Source: Thiopseudomonas denitrificans
Lineage (GTDB): Bacteria; Pseudomonadota; Gammaproteobacteria; Pseudomonadales; Pseudomonadaceae
NCBI RefSeq assembly: GCF_002866065.1
Contig: NZ_LNJZ01000009.1
Span: 248,001 to 312,000, forward strand
Length of the DNA stretch: 64,000 bases
Direction of reading: 5' to 3'
The notes under the pieces were generated by a model. That model was not told where the DNA came from. It did not search any database and saw only the letters and a program-made list of their open reading frames with translations. This document shows positions 28,390-37,792 of the stretch, in pieces. The position numbers were made by a program, and so were the translations under genes. The stretch's first letter is position 1, and every line of letters starts with the position of its first letter.

Positions 28390-29717
28390 TATTGCGCCTC
28401 CCGTGGAGCACGACGCTCAAGGGTGCGCTCCTGGATATAGCCTTGCAGGGCCACCAGTGCCGGGTTGATGTCAGGCATGGCCTGGCTGACCCGCGCGCCT
28501 GCCAGCTCCTGCAACTGGGTACGCATGCTGCCGGCGGCCTGGTGGTCTTGTGCAAAGTACTGGTCGAGCAACTCGATGCCTTGCGCCACGGCCTGATCAT
28601 ATACATCCTGCAGCCCGTTAAGCGCCGCCCACTGTGCCTGTTCAAGGCTCAGGCTGACCGCCAGACGGATATGGGTCAGCTGCTGGCTCGACAGCAAGGG
28701 CTTGATGTCATCGGTGTTGCTGTTGATGTCCAGGCGAATGTAGCTGGAGGCCTTGTCCAGCAGTTTGTTCCAGTCGACACTGCCGGTATCGCCGCTGCCG
28801 GCACTATAGCCGGGCAGCATCTGGTCGAGTTTACCGACCTGCTTTTGCAGGGCGCCCAGACGCATGAACACGCCGGCCCGGTCCAGTTTGGGCAACGCAC
28901 GCACATCGGCCAGCGCCTGTGCCAGCGCTTCGCGGGCGGCAAAAGCGGCCGGATCATCCTGTTCAAACAGGATCTGGTCTGCCGCTTCCAGCAGGTAGCG
29001 GGCACTGTTCAGGTCCTGCAGCGCGGCCAGTCGCAGATGCGCCATGCGCATCAGGTGTTCCGCCTCGGCCAGCCGCCAGTCCTGGCGGGTGTTGCCGAAT
29101 GCCTGCTCGAAACGCTGGGTAAATGCCTGCTGTGCGGACTGCATCTGTACCAGCAGACGCTGGTTTTCAGCCAGTTCGGCGGCTTTGGGCAAGCTGCCGA
29201 CTTGCTGCTCAAGCTGGCCAAGCTGCTGCTCCAGACCACCCAGCTGTTGCTGGTAGCTGCCCGTCTGTTGTTCCAGCTGTTGCAGCTTCTGTTCCTGTTG
29301 CTGCAGCTCGGCACTGTGATCGGCCGCTGCCACAACAGCCGGAGCCGAAGCCGCCTGCTGTCCCTGATACCACATCCAGCCACTCGCACCGGCACTGGCC
29401 AGGGCAACCAGCAATGCCAGTACCGACAGGCCCGTGCCGCCAGCAGATGACCTGACCGGCGGGGCCGCATGACTGCCCGGCTCTTCAGCAGCAGGCTCGG
29501 CTTCTGCAGCTTTATCATCAGCCGGCGCACGCGCGCCCTGTCCAGACCCGGCTTCATCCGCCGTTGCACTGTCCACGGCCGCTTCGGCATCGGCAACCGG
29601 CTGCTCCGGCAACGCTTCAACCGGCTCCTGCCCGTCCTGCTCCGGTACTGCCGGCTGGATCTGGTCCTGTGGTGATTTTTTATCGGTACGCTTGTGTTTA
29701 TTGTCTTTGCTCATCAT
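28389..29717 (-). CDS. hemX: HemX, uroporphyrinogen-III C-methyltransferase-like membrane protein
   Basis: The 442-residue protein has a charged, acidic, Ala/Glu/Pro-rich cytoplasmic N-terminus (1-100), one membrane helix (about 103-125), a Gln/Leu-rich coiled coil (about 138-180) and a periplasmic HemX domain. Despite the database name it lacks a SAM methyltransferase fold; its role in haem synthesis is structural or regulatory by inference. Two adjacent ATG codons (29717, 29714) follow AAGGA. It lies between hemD (9-bp gap) and hemY (overlap). Confidence 0.92.
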   Translation of the reverse strand: MMSKDNKHKRTDKKSPQDQIQPAVPEQDGQEPVEALPEQPVADAEAAVDSATADEAGSGQGARAPADDKAAEAEPAAEEPGSHAAPPVRSSAGGTGLSVLALLVALASAGASGWMWYQGQQAASAPAVVAAADHSAELQQQEQKLQQLEQQTGSYQQQLGGLEQQLGQLEQQVGSLPKAAELAENQRLLVQMQSAQQAFTQRFEQAFGNTRQDWRLAEAEHLMRMAHLRLAALQDLNSARYLLEAADQILFEQDDPAAFAAREALAQALADVRALPKLDRAGVFMRLGALQKQVGKLDQMLPGYSAGSGDTGSVDWNKLLDKASSYIRLDINSNTDDIKPLLSSQQLTHIRLAVSLSLEQAQWAALNGLQDVYDQAVAQGIELLDQYFAQDHQAAGSMRTQLQELAGARVSQAMPDINPALVALQGYIQERTLERRAPREAQ

Positions 29718-29726
29718 CTCGTCCTT

Positions 29727-30500
29727 CTAGGGCTGTGCCGGAGCATTACGCTGAAGTGCGGCCAGCAAGGCCTGGTTGCTTGCGCCCTGGCAATCGATCA
29801 CCTGCCGGGCACCTAGATCACGTGCCGTTTGTGCAACTCGCGGACTGGGCACAAACAATGGCAGCCGGCACAGGGTCGCCCAGTCCGGCCCGGCCAGCCG
29901 GATCAGGTTGTGCAAGCCCTGCTCACTGCTGACAACCAGTCCGTTCAGTGCATGTTCTGAAACCGCCTGCAATAAAACTCCATCAGGGTATTCAGGCATG
30001 AACCTTTGGTAAAGTGGCAAAAAGTCCACGATGATGCCGCGCGCCGCCATGCTTTGTGCCAGAAATTCGCGCCCCTGGTCAGCCCGCACAACCAGCACCC
30101 GCGGGCCGGGCTGCTGCAGCGAGCGTTCAAACCCGGGTAGCGCAAGCAGCGCCTCACTGTCGTCGCCTGTTGTCGGCCAGCACACATTCAGGCCGTAATC
30201 GGCAAGAATCTCGCCACTGGCCGCACCAACGGTAAACCATTGCGGCCGCAACGGCGGTTGCGGCCAGTATTGGTCCAGCCGCTGCAGCATATAACGGGCT
30301 GCCGGCTTGCTGACCACCACCACAGTGCTGTAACGGTCCAGCTCCAGCAGTATCTGGCGCTGCTGCGGGGTCTCGGGCAGTGGCTGCATGTCCAGCAGCG
30401 GCATGCCGTGGCTATAAATGCCATACCCACCCAGCAGTTGCCCCAGCACGGCATTGTCTGCAGCCGGCCGGGTAATCAGGACACGCCAGGTCGCCACCAT
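29727..30500 (-). CDS. hemD: Uroporphyrinogen-III synthase
   Basis: HemD closes hydroxymethylbilane to uroporphyrinogen III with inversion of ring D. The 257-residue sequence begins WRVLITRPAADN, the usual start of the first lobe, and has the VSKPAARYML and VVSSEQGLHNLIRLAG segments that line the cleft. Conservation in this family is low, so the operon position after hemC (2-bp gap) supports the call. Confidence 0.93.
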   Translation of the reverse strand: MVATWRVLITRPAADNAVLGQLLGGYGIYSHGMPLLDMQPLPETPQQRQILLELDRYSTVVVVSKPAARYMLQRLDQYWPQPPLRPQWFTVGAASGEILADYGLNVCWPTTGDDSEALLALPGFERSLQQPGPRVLVVRADQGREFLAQSMAARGIIVDFLPLYQRFMPEYPDGVLLQAVSEHALNGLVVSSEQGLHNLIRLAGPDWATLCRLPLFVPSPRVAQTARDLGARQVIDCQGASNQALLAALQRNAPAQP

Positions 30501-30502
30501 GA

Positions 30503-31447
30503 TTACTGGCCCGGTGCCTCGTCAGCGTAAATCCGGGCCAGGATCTCACCGGCACCCTGTGCCAGCAGCTCTTCAGCCACCCGTATACCCAGCGCTTCGG
30601 CTTCTGCACGCGGAGCACGGCCCTCGGCACGCAGCATGAGCGAGCCATCAGGCTGGCCCACCAGGCCACGCAACCAGAGCTCGTCACCTTCAAGCACGGC
30701 ATAACAGGCAATCGGCACCTGGCAACCACCATTCAAATGCCTGTTCAGTGCCCGCTCGGCAATGATGCGGTCGGCCGTATCCGCATGCTGCAACGGCTGC
30801 AACAGGGCATGAATTTCACTATCGGCGGTACGGCATTCGATGCCCACCGCACCCTGCCCACCGGCCGGCAGACTGTCTTCATGGCTCAGGCTACTGCGGA
30901 TACGGTCGGCAAAGCCAAGGCGGATCAGGCCGGCAGCGGCCAGAATGATGGCGTCATAGTCGCCGGCATCCAGCTTGGCCAGCCGGGTGTTGACGTTGCC
31001 ACGCAAGAAGCGGATCTGCAGGTCAGGACGTAACGTCAGCAGCTGGGCCTGACGCCGCAGGCTGGAAGTACCCACCACACTGCCTTGCGGCAGATCATCT
31101 AGGCTGGCGTAATTGTTGGAAACAAAGGCATCACGCGGGTCTTCACGTTCGCAAATGCAGTACAGGCCCAACCCTTCGGGAAACTCCATCGGCACGTCTT
31201 TCATCGAGTGTACGGCAATGTCGGCTTCGCCATTGAGCATGGCAGCTTCCAGCTCCTTGACGAACAGGCCCTTGCCGCCAATCTTGGCCAGTGGCGAGTC
31301 CAGCAGCTGGTCACCACGGCTGACCATGGGTACCAGGGTCACCTGCAAACCGGGATGGGCCTGTTCCAGGCGGGCCTTGACGTGCTCGGCCTGCCACAGG
31401 GCCAGAGCGCTCTTACGGGTGGCGATACGGATTTCACGGACTGACAT
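30503..31447 (-). CDS. hemC: Porphobilinogen deaminase (hydroxymethylbilane synthase)
   Basis: HemC polymerises four porphobilinogens on a dipyrromethane cofactor. The 314-residue protein begins [19 protein letters not shown], has the basic substrate-binding segment [12 protein letters not shown], and contains the cofactor-binding cysteine in [11 protein letters not shown]. First gene of hemCDXY. In P. aeruginosa algR lies just upstream; here dsbB is divergent instead. Confidence 0.97.
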   Translation of the reverse strand: MSVREIRIATRKSALALWQAEHVKARLEQAHPGLQVTLVPMVSRGDQLLDSPLAKIGGKGLFVKELEAAMLNGEADIAVHSMKDVPMEFPEGLGLYCICEREDPRDAFVSNNYASLDDLPQGSVVGTSSLRRQAQLLTLRPDLQIRFLRGNVNTRLAKLDAGDYDAIILAAAGLIRLGFADRIRSSLSHEDSLPAGGQGAVGIECRTADSEIHALLQPLQHADTADRIIAERALNRHLNGGCQVPIACYAVLEGDELWLRGLVGQPDGSLMLRAEGRAPRAEAEALGIRVAEELLAQGAGEILARIYADEAPGQ

Positions 31448-31690
31448 GATGCTTTTCTTCTGCCTTTACACAAAGAGTTGGACTTTTTCGGTCCACATCA
31501 TAACAGGCCGGTCGCCAAGTTTCCCTTGATTTGCACCATGTTTGTCCCGCCCGGCAAGCACCGCCCTGCAGCCGGCAAAAGTGTTCTGCAACCACTCGGC
31601 AACATAAAATACCGCTTGGCTACACATGCCTTGACTCATTGCACTGCTTGCAGAAAAATGGCCGCCTCTTTATTTCCGCCGGAGCCGGTC

Positions 31691-32182
31691 ATGTCTTTTC
31701 TGCAGCCTCGTCTGATGTTTTTGCTGGCCTTTGCCGGCTGTTCACTGCTGATGCTGATAGCGCTTTACCTGCAGCACGGTCTGGGCCTTGAACCCTGCCC
31801 CCTGTGTTACGTGCAGCGGGCAGAGGTGATGCTGTTTGGCGCTATCGCCCTGCTGGCGTTCCTGCACAACCCGAAAACCACTGGTCGCCGCATCTATGCC
31901 GGACTGATGCTGCTGACGGCTGCTGGCGGCATCGCCACCGCCGGCCGGCAGATCTGGCTACAGCACCTGCCCAAGGACCAGCTGCCCGAGTGCCTGCCAC
32001 CGCTGGAGTTCATGCTGGAAGCCTTTCCCCTGAAGGATGTGATTGCCAAAATGCTGTACGGCTCGTCCGACTGTGCCGAGCGTGGCTGGACCCTGCTCGG
32101 TCTGAACATCGCCGAGATGAGCATGATCAGCTTCGTACTGATGCTGCTGTGGAGCCTGTGGCTGCTGTTGCGCAAGCAATGA
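31691..32182 (+). CDS. dsbB: Disulfide bond formation protein DsbB
   Basis: DsbB is a quinone reductase in the inner membrane that reoxidises DsbA. The 163-residue protein has four membrane helices and both cysteine pairs: Cys36-Pro-Leu-Cys39 in the first periplasmic loop and Cys101/Cys128 in the second. GGAG lies six bases before the ATG at 31691. The frame is open far upstream (31478), but that part has no membrane or family features. Confidence 0.95.
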   Translation: MSFLQPRLMFLLAFAGCSLLMLIALYLQHGLGLEPCPLCYVQRAEVMLFGAIALLAFLHNPKTTGRRIYAGLMLLTAAGGIATAGRQIWLQHLPKDQLPECLPPLEFMLEAFPLKDVIAKMLYGSSDCAERGWTLLGLNIAEMSMISFVLMLLWSLWLLLRKQ

Positions 32183-32267
32183 GCCTGTGCCGGTGGCCCG
32201 TACCGGCGGAGTCCGGGCGCTGCCAGCACGGCCCGGTAAACTTCATGCCAGCCTGTTTGCCCTCTGC

Positions 32268-32300
32268 CACAGCCCTGCCGGCAATACCGGCAAGGCTGTG
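32268..32300. terminator. Hairpin between dsbB and the TonB receptor gene
   Basis: CACAGCC-TGCCGG pairs with CCGGCA-GGCTGTG around loop CAATA, each arm with one unpaired base. The two flanking genes converge on it. There is no clear T run. Confidence 0.5.
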
Positions 32301-32317
32301 CCTGCGCCAGGACAGTT

Positions 32318-34390
32318 CTAGTCCCAGCGATACTCCACGCCGACACCCGCCAGCCAGTTGCGCCTTGGCGCAGGCTCGTAGTAGCGATCACCCGAACCGT
32401 TGACGATCAGCGAACCGATATAAGCCTTGTTATTCAGGTTGTTGACCCGCACAAACGGCTCGAACGAGAATCCGCCCACCGCATGCCGGTAACTGGCACG
32501 CCAGTTGAACACATGGTAACCGCTGGTGGAGTGCTGGTTGCTATCGGTGGCATAGCGCTTGCTCATGCCCTGCAGCTCGATGGCGGTTTCCAGCGGTAAC
32601 TGCGGCGGTTGCCAGGCCAGCTCGCTGTAATAGGTGTGCCGGGCAACACCGGGCAGGGTCTTGCCGTTGTGTTTGCCGCTCTGGCCGTTATAGCTGTCGT
32701 ATTTGGCATCCAGCAGGGTATAGGCCAGGTAGCCGGTCAGGCCGTAGGCCAGCTTTTGCTCGATGCTGAACTCCAGCCCCTTGCGGGTGGAACGTGCCGC
32801 GTTGGCATAGGTGGCGCGGCCATTGACGTTGGCAAAGGTGACAATCTCGTCCTTGACCCGTGTGTGAAACAGCGCCACGTCAATCCGTGTGCTGTCCGAG
32901 CGCCACTTGGCACCCAGCTCGCCATTGCGTGACACACTGGGCTTGATGCTGCTATTGAAGCCGGTCTGGCCATCCGGCCGGTAAGCCACTTCCTGCAGCG
33001 TCGGGGTTTCAAAACCCTGCCCTGCTGCCACATACAGGCTCAGCTGGTCTGTCCACTGCCAGTTGAGGCCAGCGGCGGGGTTGGTCTTGTTGAATTTGGT
33101 GCTGCCGCTGTCATCCTTGCCATCGGCAAGGAAGTCGTCGTGGGAGTCGAACTTGAAGCGGTTATGGCGGATACCGGCCACCAGCTGCCAGCGCGGTGCC
33201 AGCTCCCAGGTGCTGATCAGATAAGCTTCGCGGCTGACGGTACGGTTGTATTCCTTGCGCTTGAGCTGGCCCTTGACGCCCATCTCGTTGTCCTTGCCCT
33301 TGCGCTGCTCGCCCTGATAGTTGTAGGTGATGCCCGAGGCCAGCTCGACCGGCAGCCCGAACAGCTCGGTCTGGCGTTTCCAGCCCAGTTCGCCGCCGCC
33401 AAAGCGGCGGTCCAGCTGCACCACGCCATTATTCTTGAACGCCAGGTACTGCAGCATTTCACGGTTGCCGCCATACAGCATGACGGTAATCTCGTCATCA
33501 TTGTGCAGCTGCTGCTGGTAGTTGATACCCACCTGCTGGTGTCGCACCGACTTGCGCGTATTGAAGGTTTCGGCCACGGCGGCCACCTGGCGACGATCCT
33601 CACGCACCTGATCGGCGGTCAGCCCGAGCGGGTCTTGCGACAACGGCTGGTCCAGGCTGTTGAACACCAGTGTCAGACGTGACAGCTCATTGATATCCCA
33701 GCCCAGACGCAGGTTGGCCACGTTGCGGTGAGTCTTGCTGTGATCACGATAACCGTTGGTGGACAACCGCGAGGCATTGCCGCTGATGTTCAGATCGCCA
33801 TGCTGGCCGCCATAACGGATGCGCGAGCGCAGCAGGCTGTCCGGCCCGCCGGCCACACGGGCATCCAGCGTCGGGGTTTGCGGGCCATCGGCGGTATAGC
33901 CCTGAATGATGCCACCGGAGGCATTGCCGTACAGGGTGGTCAACGGCCCACGCAGCACTTCCAGCCGCTGCAGGCCATCCAGGTCAAACAGCGCCGGCTG
34001 GCCCTGCCCGTCCGGCATGGTCAGCGGAATGCCATCCTGTACCAGTCGCACGCCACGCACGCCAAACTGCGAACGGGCACCAAAGCCGCGCGACGAGATC
34101 TGCAAGTCCTGGGCGTAGTTTTCACGATTGAAGGCACTCAGCCCCGGCACCCGCTGCAGCGACTCGGACAGGTTGGCACCCAGCTGGGTTGCCTGCTCGT
34201 CCTGCATCTGCAAGGTATGCCGCGCCAGCGGCATGGTCTGATCGGTAGTGTCCTGGCCACCGCCGAGAATCACCTGTGCCGGCAGGTTGAGCGGCTCCTG
34301 TGCCCAGGCCATGCCGCTGCCCAGCAGGCTGACGGCAACGGCCAGAACCTGAACCGGCTTAAGGGCAAAACACGGAAATTGACTACTCAT
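32318..34390 (-). CDS. TonB-dependent outer-membrane receptor, YncD/PqqU family
   Basis: The 690-residue protein has a signal peptide (cleavage near AWA/QE, residue 30), a plug domain and a 22-strand-type barrel ending in YRWD. It shares long blocks with E. coli YncD (PqqU): NYAQDLQ-S-RGFGARS, VRLVQDGIPLTMPDGQGQ, RGPLTTLYGNASGG, GFETPTLQEVAYRPDGQ and RYYEPAPRRN near the C-terminus. PqqU imports pyrroloquinoline quinone, so PQQ is the best substrate guess. No PQQ-dependent dehydrogenase or pqq gene is adjacent. CAGGA precedes the ATG. Confidence 0.85.
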   Translation of the reverse strand: MSSQFPCFALKPVQVLAVAVSLLGSGMAWAQEPLNLPAQVILGGGQDTTDQTMPLARHTLQMQDEQATQLGANLSESLQRVPGLSAFNRENYAQDLQISSRGFGARSQFGVRGVRLVQDGIPLTMPDGQGQPALFDLDGLQRLEVLRGPLTTLYGNASGGIIQGYTADGPQTPTLDARVAGGPDSLLRSRIRYGGQHGDLNISGNASRLSTNGYRDHSKTHRNVANLRLGWDINELSRLTLVFNSLDQPLSQDPLGLTADQVREDRRQVAAVAETFNTRKSVRHQQVGINYQQQLHNDDEITVMLYGGNREMLQYLAFKNNGVVQLDRRFGGGELGWKRQTELFGLPVELASGITYNYQGEQRKGKDNEMGVKGQLKRKEYNRTVSREAYLISTWELAPRWQLVAGIRHNRFKFDSHDDFLADGKDDSGSTKFNKTNPAAGLNWQWTDQLSLYVAAGQGFETPTLQEVAYRPDGQTGFNSSIKPSVSRNGELGAKWRSDSTRIDVALFHTRVKDEIVTFANVNGRATYANAARSTRKGLEFSIEQKLAYGLTGYLAYTLLDAKYDSYNGQSGKHNGKTLPGVARHTYYSELAWQPPQLPLETAIELQGMSKRYATDSNQHSTSGYHVFNWRASYRHAVGGFSFEPFVRVNNLNNKAYIGSLIVNGSGDRYYEPAPRRNWLAGVGVEYRWD

Positions 34391-34792
34391 GATGATGTCG
34401 TCCTGTTTTCAAAGGCATGGCATAAGCGGCTGACTGTGCACTGGCCATCCATGCCCCTGAAAAGCACCCGGAAACAACAAAATCCTGTCGCGCACCCGCC
34501 CTGCTCAGCATGTCTCTTTATTCTTGTTTTATTCCACGCCGCTGTACTCAAGGCAGACGGGCAGGAATACCAAAGGATTACACCCCCGAGTATAGAAACC
34601 TGCCGGCACCCTGCCACAGGCTGCTTTGGCAGGCACCAGGCGGCACTTTGGTAGCAAGTCTTTGGCAGCCACAGAAAAAGCAGGGATACCCGTTTGCACG
34701 GGCCAGCCTGCACGACAGCACATCCGGCGGCAGCAACGGCTATAATCCCGTACCATTCCCGCATGTATTCCACCGGAAGGTATCCAGCAGAC
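34391..34792. other. Intergenic region with repeated TTTGG(C/T)AG motifs
   Basis: No gene is supported here. CTTTGG(C/T)AG occurs three times in direct orientation at 34624, 34646 and 34660, and an inverted TACCAAAG at about 34568. They lie about 180-280 bp upstream of the TonB receptor start and may be operator sites. A TATAAT at 34741-34746 could be the -10 element for the truncated hsdR downstream. I looked for a cobalamin riboswitch and did not find one. Confidence 0.35.
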
Positions 34793-35824
34793 ATGACCAC
34801 CGCCAGCAACTTCGACTTCCTGCGCCCGCACAACCGCCTGTTGGCCGAGCTGGGCAGCCTGGCCGAAGCCACCCTGCACATCGACCCCGGCGCTGCACAA
34901 ACCCGCCTGCGCGCCTTTGCCGAAGAAACCGTCAAAAGCATCTACAAGGAAGAACGCCTGCCGCGCCTGCCGCAAGCCAACCTGTACGAGCTGCTCAATG
35001 ACAGCGTGTTTACCGCCTGCGCCAACCGCTCCCTGCTCGATTTGCTGCACTTTCTGCGCATGCAGGGCAACGACACCGCCCACGGCGGACTGGGCGATCC
35101 GGCCAGAGCCATGCAAGCACTGAAAAGCGCCCACCAGCTGGCCCTGTACATGGCGGTCAGCTATTACGGCCACAGCGCCAGCCAGCTGCCCGTTTTCACC
35201 CAGCCATCCGACCGCACCGGCAGCCTGCAACAGTCGGTGGCCAGCTACGAAAAGCAGCTCCAGGAACAACAGCAGGCGCTGCAACAGCTCACCGAACAGC
35301 TTGAGCAGGAGCGCAGCAAACAGGCGGCCCTGGAAGCCCCTGCCAAACCTGACCAGCACAAGCGCCAGCAACACAGCCAGCAGGTGGCCGACAGCCTGCA
35401 CTGGGACGAAGCCACCACCCGCCGCCTGCTGATCGACAGCATGCTGCTGCAAGCCGGCTGGAATGTAGAGAACAGCCAGCAGGTCAGCCTGGAATACCGC
35501 CTCGACTTTCCGCACAACCCGTCCGGCAACGGCTTTGCCGACTATGTACTCTGGGGCGACAACGGCAAGCCGCTGGCCGTGGTGGAGGCGAAAAAATCCG
35601 GCAATGTCAGCCTGCAAGCCGGCCGCGAACAGGCGCGCCTGTATGCCGATGCCCTGCAAACCATGACCGGCCAGCGCCCGGTCATCTTCTACAGCAACGG
35701 CTACGAAAGCTTCATCTGGGACGACAGCCAGTACAACAGCTACCGCCCGGTGTACGGTTTCTACAGCAAGGACAGCCTCGACTACCTGATAAATCTATTA
35801 CCAGGAAAAAGGTTTCGAGATTAA
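34793..35824 (+). pseudogene. Truncated type I restriction endonuclease subunit HsdR (N-terminal part)
   Basis: The 343-residue open frame matches the first third of a type I HsdR. A DUF4145-like domain (about 10-110, with the HFLRMQGNDTAHGG region) is followed by a Gln-rich coiled coil (about 150-205). The HsdR_N nuclease domain (about 215-340) keeps nuclease residues: D in GFADYVLWG and ExK in VVEAKKSG. The sequence stays like HsdR up to YGFYSKDSLDYLI and then changes to NLLPGKRFRD and stops at 35822. No DEAD/helicase motor is present and no hsdM or hsdS is nearby. After the junction, a different gene's coding sequence continues in another frame, so this is a deletion or recombination remnant. 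Confidence 0.8.
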
Positions 35825-36664
35825 CGATGCCTTTTTGCACAACCTTGACCTGTACACGCCGGACGGCCATAGCCTGAACTATGTGGCCTATTTACTGGCT
35901 GACAACAACAATCTGTCGGTCAAGGTGGCCAAGTATGCCGGTACTGACAAGTGCGACCTGATCGAGAACGAGGAATACGGCTTCTGCTCGCTGGTCAAGG
36001 CAACCCACAGCGTGCTGGGCAAGCTCAATATCGAAAACCGCACCCTGACCCGTATCACCGGCGCTGCCGAGCGTGAACAGCACCGCCTGCTGGATGAGCG
36101 CGCACTACGCGAGGCGCTGATTAACGCCATGGTGCACAACGATTACAGTGCCGAGGTGATGCCGGTGGTGGAAATTTACGCCGACCGTCTGTGCATTACG
36201 TCCTACGGCGGGCTGATCAACGGTCTGAGCGTGGATGAATGTCTGGCCGGACGTTCCATGCCGCGCAACCGTGAGCTGATGCGGGTATTTCGTGATCTGG
36301 AGCTGGTGGAACAACTCGGCTCCGGCATGGCCCGCATCCTGCGCAGTTACGAGCCGGGCATCTTTCATTTCAGTGAAAATTTTATGGAAGTGCGCTTTCC
36401 TTTCAGCGCCGGGGCAGCGTCAGGGGCAGAGTCTACCCCCCAAGTCACCCCCCCAAGTCACCCCCCAAGTCGCGGAGCTGCTGGAGCTGCTACGCCAGCA
36501 TGGTGAGCTGGGTACGCTGGATATTGCCAAACGGCTTGATTTGAAAAACAGAAAGCACGTCCGCACTGCCTACATCAACCCGGCGCTGGAACAGGGACTG
36601 ATTGAATACTCCATCCCCGACAAGCCCAGCAGCCGGTTGCAGAAGTACCGGCTAAAAAGCAAGC
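35793..36664 (+). pseudogene. AlbA_2/HATPase-type transcriptional regulator, 3' part, frameshifted
   Basis: From 35793 the frame reads IYYQEKGFEINDAFLHNL and continues through YVAYLLADNNNLSVKVAKYAG, IENRTLTRITGAA, ALREALINAMVHNDY (the ATPase N box) and LGSGMARILRSYEPG. This is the C-terminal two thirds of the AlbA_2 plus HATPase_c_4 family often found inside type I restriction loci. The N-terminal AlbA domain and start codon are missing; an in-frame TAA sits just upstream. At 36448-36454 a run of seven C, where the flanking repeats have six, shifts the frame. The true continuation PQVAELLELLRQHGELGTLD is in the next frame and ends near RLQKYRLKSK. Confidence 0.8.
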
Positions 36665-36715
36665 AAGAACACCCGGCCCAAAAGCCGGAGGTAGCACCTA
36701 CAACAGCCGTCGGGT

Positions 36716-37000
36716 TTATGGCATACAAAAAATGGCCAGCAACTCCTGCAACTCATTCACCCCCTGCTTATGCCTCAACAAGTCTGATGTACACCACAAT
36801 CCATAGTCAGCGGGTTCAGTCAGCGTTGCTACCAGATGCCTGGCCAGTTCTTTCTTACAGGCTGTCGAGCTATCTGGTACTTTTTTGTCCAGCAAGCGCA
36901 GAAACAATCCCTCAATGCAGGGAGAGCAACCCAGCAGCTGAATATCATGCTCCCTGGCTTTTTTGTGCAACTGTGCCGCCCATGGAAAGAATAAACTCAA
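36716..37000 (-). pseudogene. Possible 3' fragment of an unidentified gene
   Basis: A 94-codon minus-strand frame with a TTG start reads LLGCSPCIEGLFLRLLDKK and ends LLAIFCMP. It has no ATG, and the frame is open a little further upstream to a TGA near 37035. Codon choice (many TTG, AAA and TGT) and lower GC differ from neighbours, consistent with transferred DNA. The SPCIEGLFL pattern recalls the Toprim-like C-termini of some defence-associated proteins, but I cannot name a family. It may be only a remnant. Confidence 0.35.
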
Positions 37001-37120
37001 AAATCGATTTTTCGTGCCTCCCGAGCAAAACGCGCTATCATTCGCGCTGGCTCAGGCCACTACCGCGGGATGCCGGCAGGCCGGCGCTATCCGTTCTCAA
37101 TGATCTACAGGGAGACAACC

Positions 37121-37498
37121 ATGTCCTTTTTCAATAAAGTCCTCAGCGCACTGGGGATCGGTAGCGCCAATGCCGCAGAAAACACCGCAGCGCCCGCCCC
37201 GCAAGCTGCCGAAGCACCGGCCACCAGCGCCATTGCCGTGGTTGACGTGGTGGCCCAGCTGGAGCAGAAGGCCGCCGCCAATCCGCAAAAGCTGAACTGG
37301 AAAACCTCAATCGTCGACCTGCTCAAGCTGCTGGACCTGGACAGCAGCCTGACCGCCCGCAAGGAGCTGGCCACCGAGCTGGGCTGCCCTGCCGAGCTGA
37401 TGGGCGACTCGGCCCAGATGAACATGTGGCTGCACAAGCAGGTGCTGACGCGCATCGCCGCAAACGGCGGCAACATTCCGGCCGAGCTGCTCAAATAG
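37121..37498 (+). CDS. DUF3597 domain protein
   Basis: The 125-residue protein begins MSFFNKVLSALGIGS, has an Ala/Pro-rich linker (about 18-45), and a folded C-terminal domain with LNWKTSIVDLLKLLDLDSSLTARKELA followed by the Trp-Leu-His-Lys segment and AANGGNIPAELLK, as in DUF3597 proteins. These resemble LysM-less relatives of the BON/LysM proteins but have no known function. AGGGAG lies 6-11 bases before the ATG. The gene is intact and normal in codon use, on the edge of the accessory patch. Confidence 0.85.
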   Translation: MSFFNKVLSALGIGSANAAENTAAPAPQAAEAPATSAIAVVDVVAQLEQKAAANPQKLNWKTSIVDLLKLLDLDSSLTARKELATELGCPAELMGDSAQMNMWLHKQVLTRIAANGGNIPAELLK

Positions 37499-37522
37499 GC
37501 CATCGGCTACGGAGTTCCGACC

Positions 37523-37769
37523 ATGCAAATCAGTGACATTCTTGCCTAGATGGGTGGCATGCAATCCATGGCCAAAAGCCTGGGCGTCAGCGAACAGGAT
37601 GCCATGCAGGGGGCAGCTGCCCTGCTGCCGGCGATTCTCGGCGGCATGAAAAAGCAGGCCCAGAACGCCGGTGGCGCGGATCTGGGCCTGCTTTTTCATG
37701 CTGGATGCCAACGGCGACGGCAATGTGCTGGATGACATCCTGCGTGCGGCCGGCAAGCTGGGCCGTTAA
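37523..37769 (+). pseudogene. DUF937 (YidB-like) protein, broken
   Basis: The sequence starts MQISDILA, meets TAG at 37547-37549, and resumes at once as MGGMQSMAKSLGVSEQDA, then LLPAILGGMKKQAQ. This is the DUF937 N-terminus. The expected end, LDANGDGNVLDDILRAAGKLGR, is present but in another frame after about 37700, and most of the middle glycine-rich part is absent. One nonsense codon, an internal deletion and a frameshift make it a pseudogene. Confidence 0.75.
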
Positions 37770-37792
37770 AAGTTGATATTTGCTACGGCGAA

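Noticed and set aside
34391-34700. Cobalamin or TPP riboswitch before the TonB receptor
   Set aside because: The minus-strand leader lacks the B12 box and the TPP core; short similar words only.
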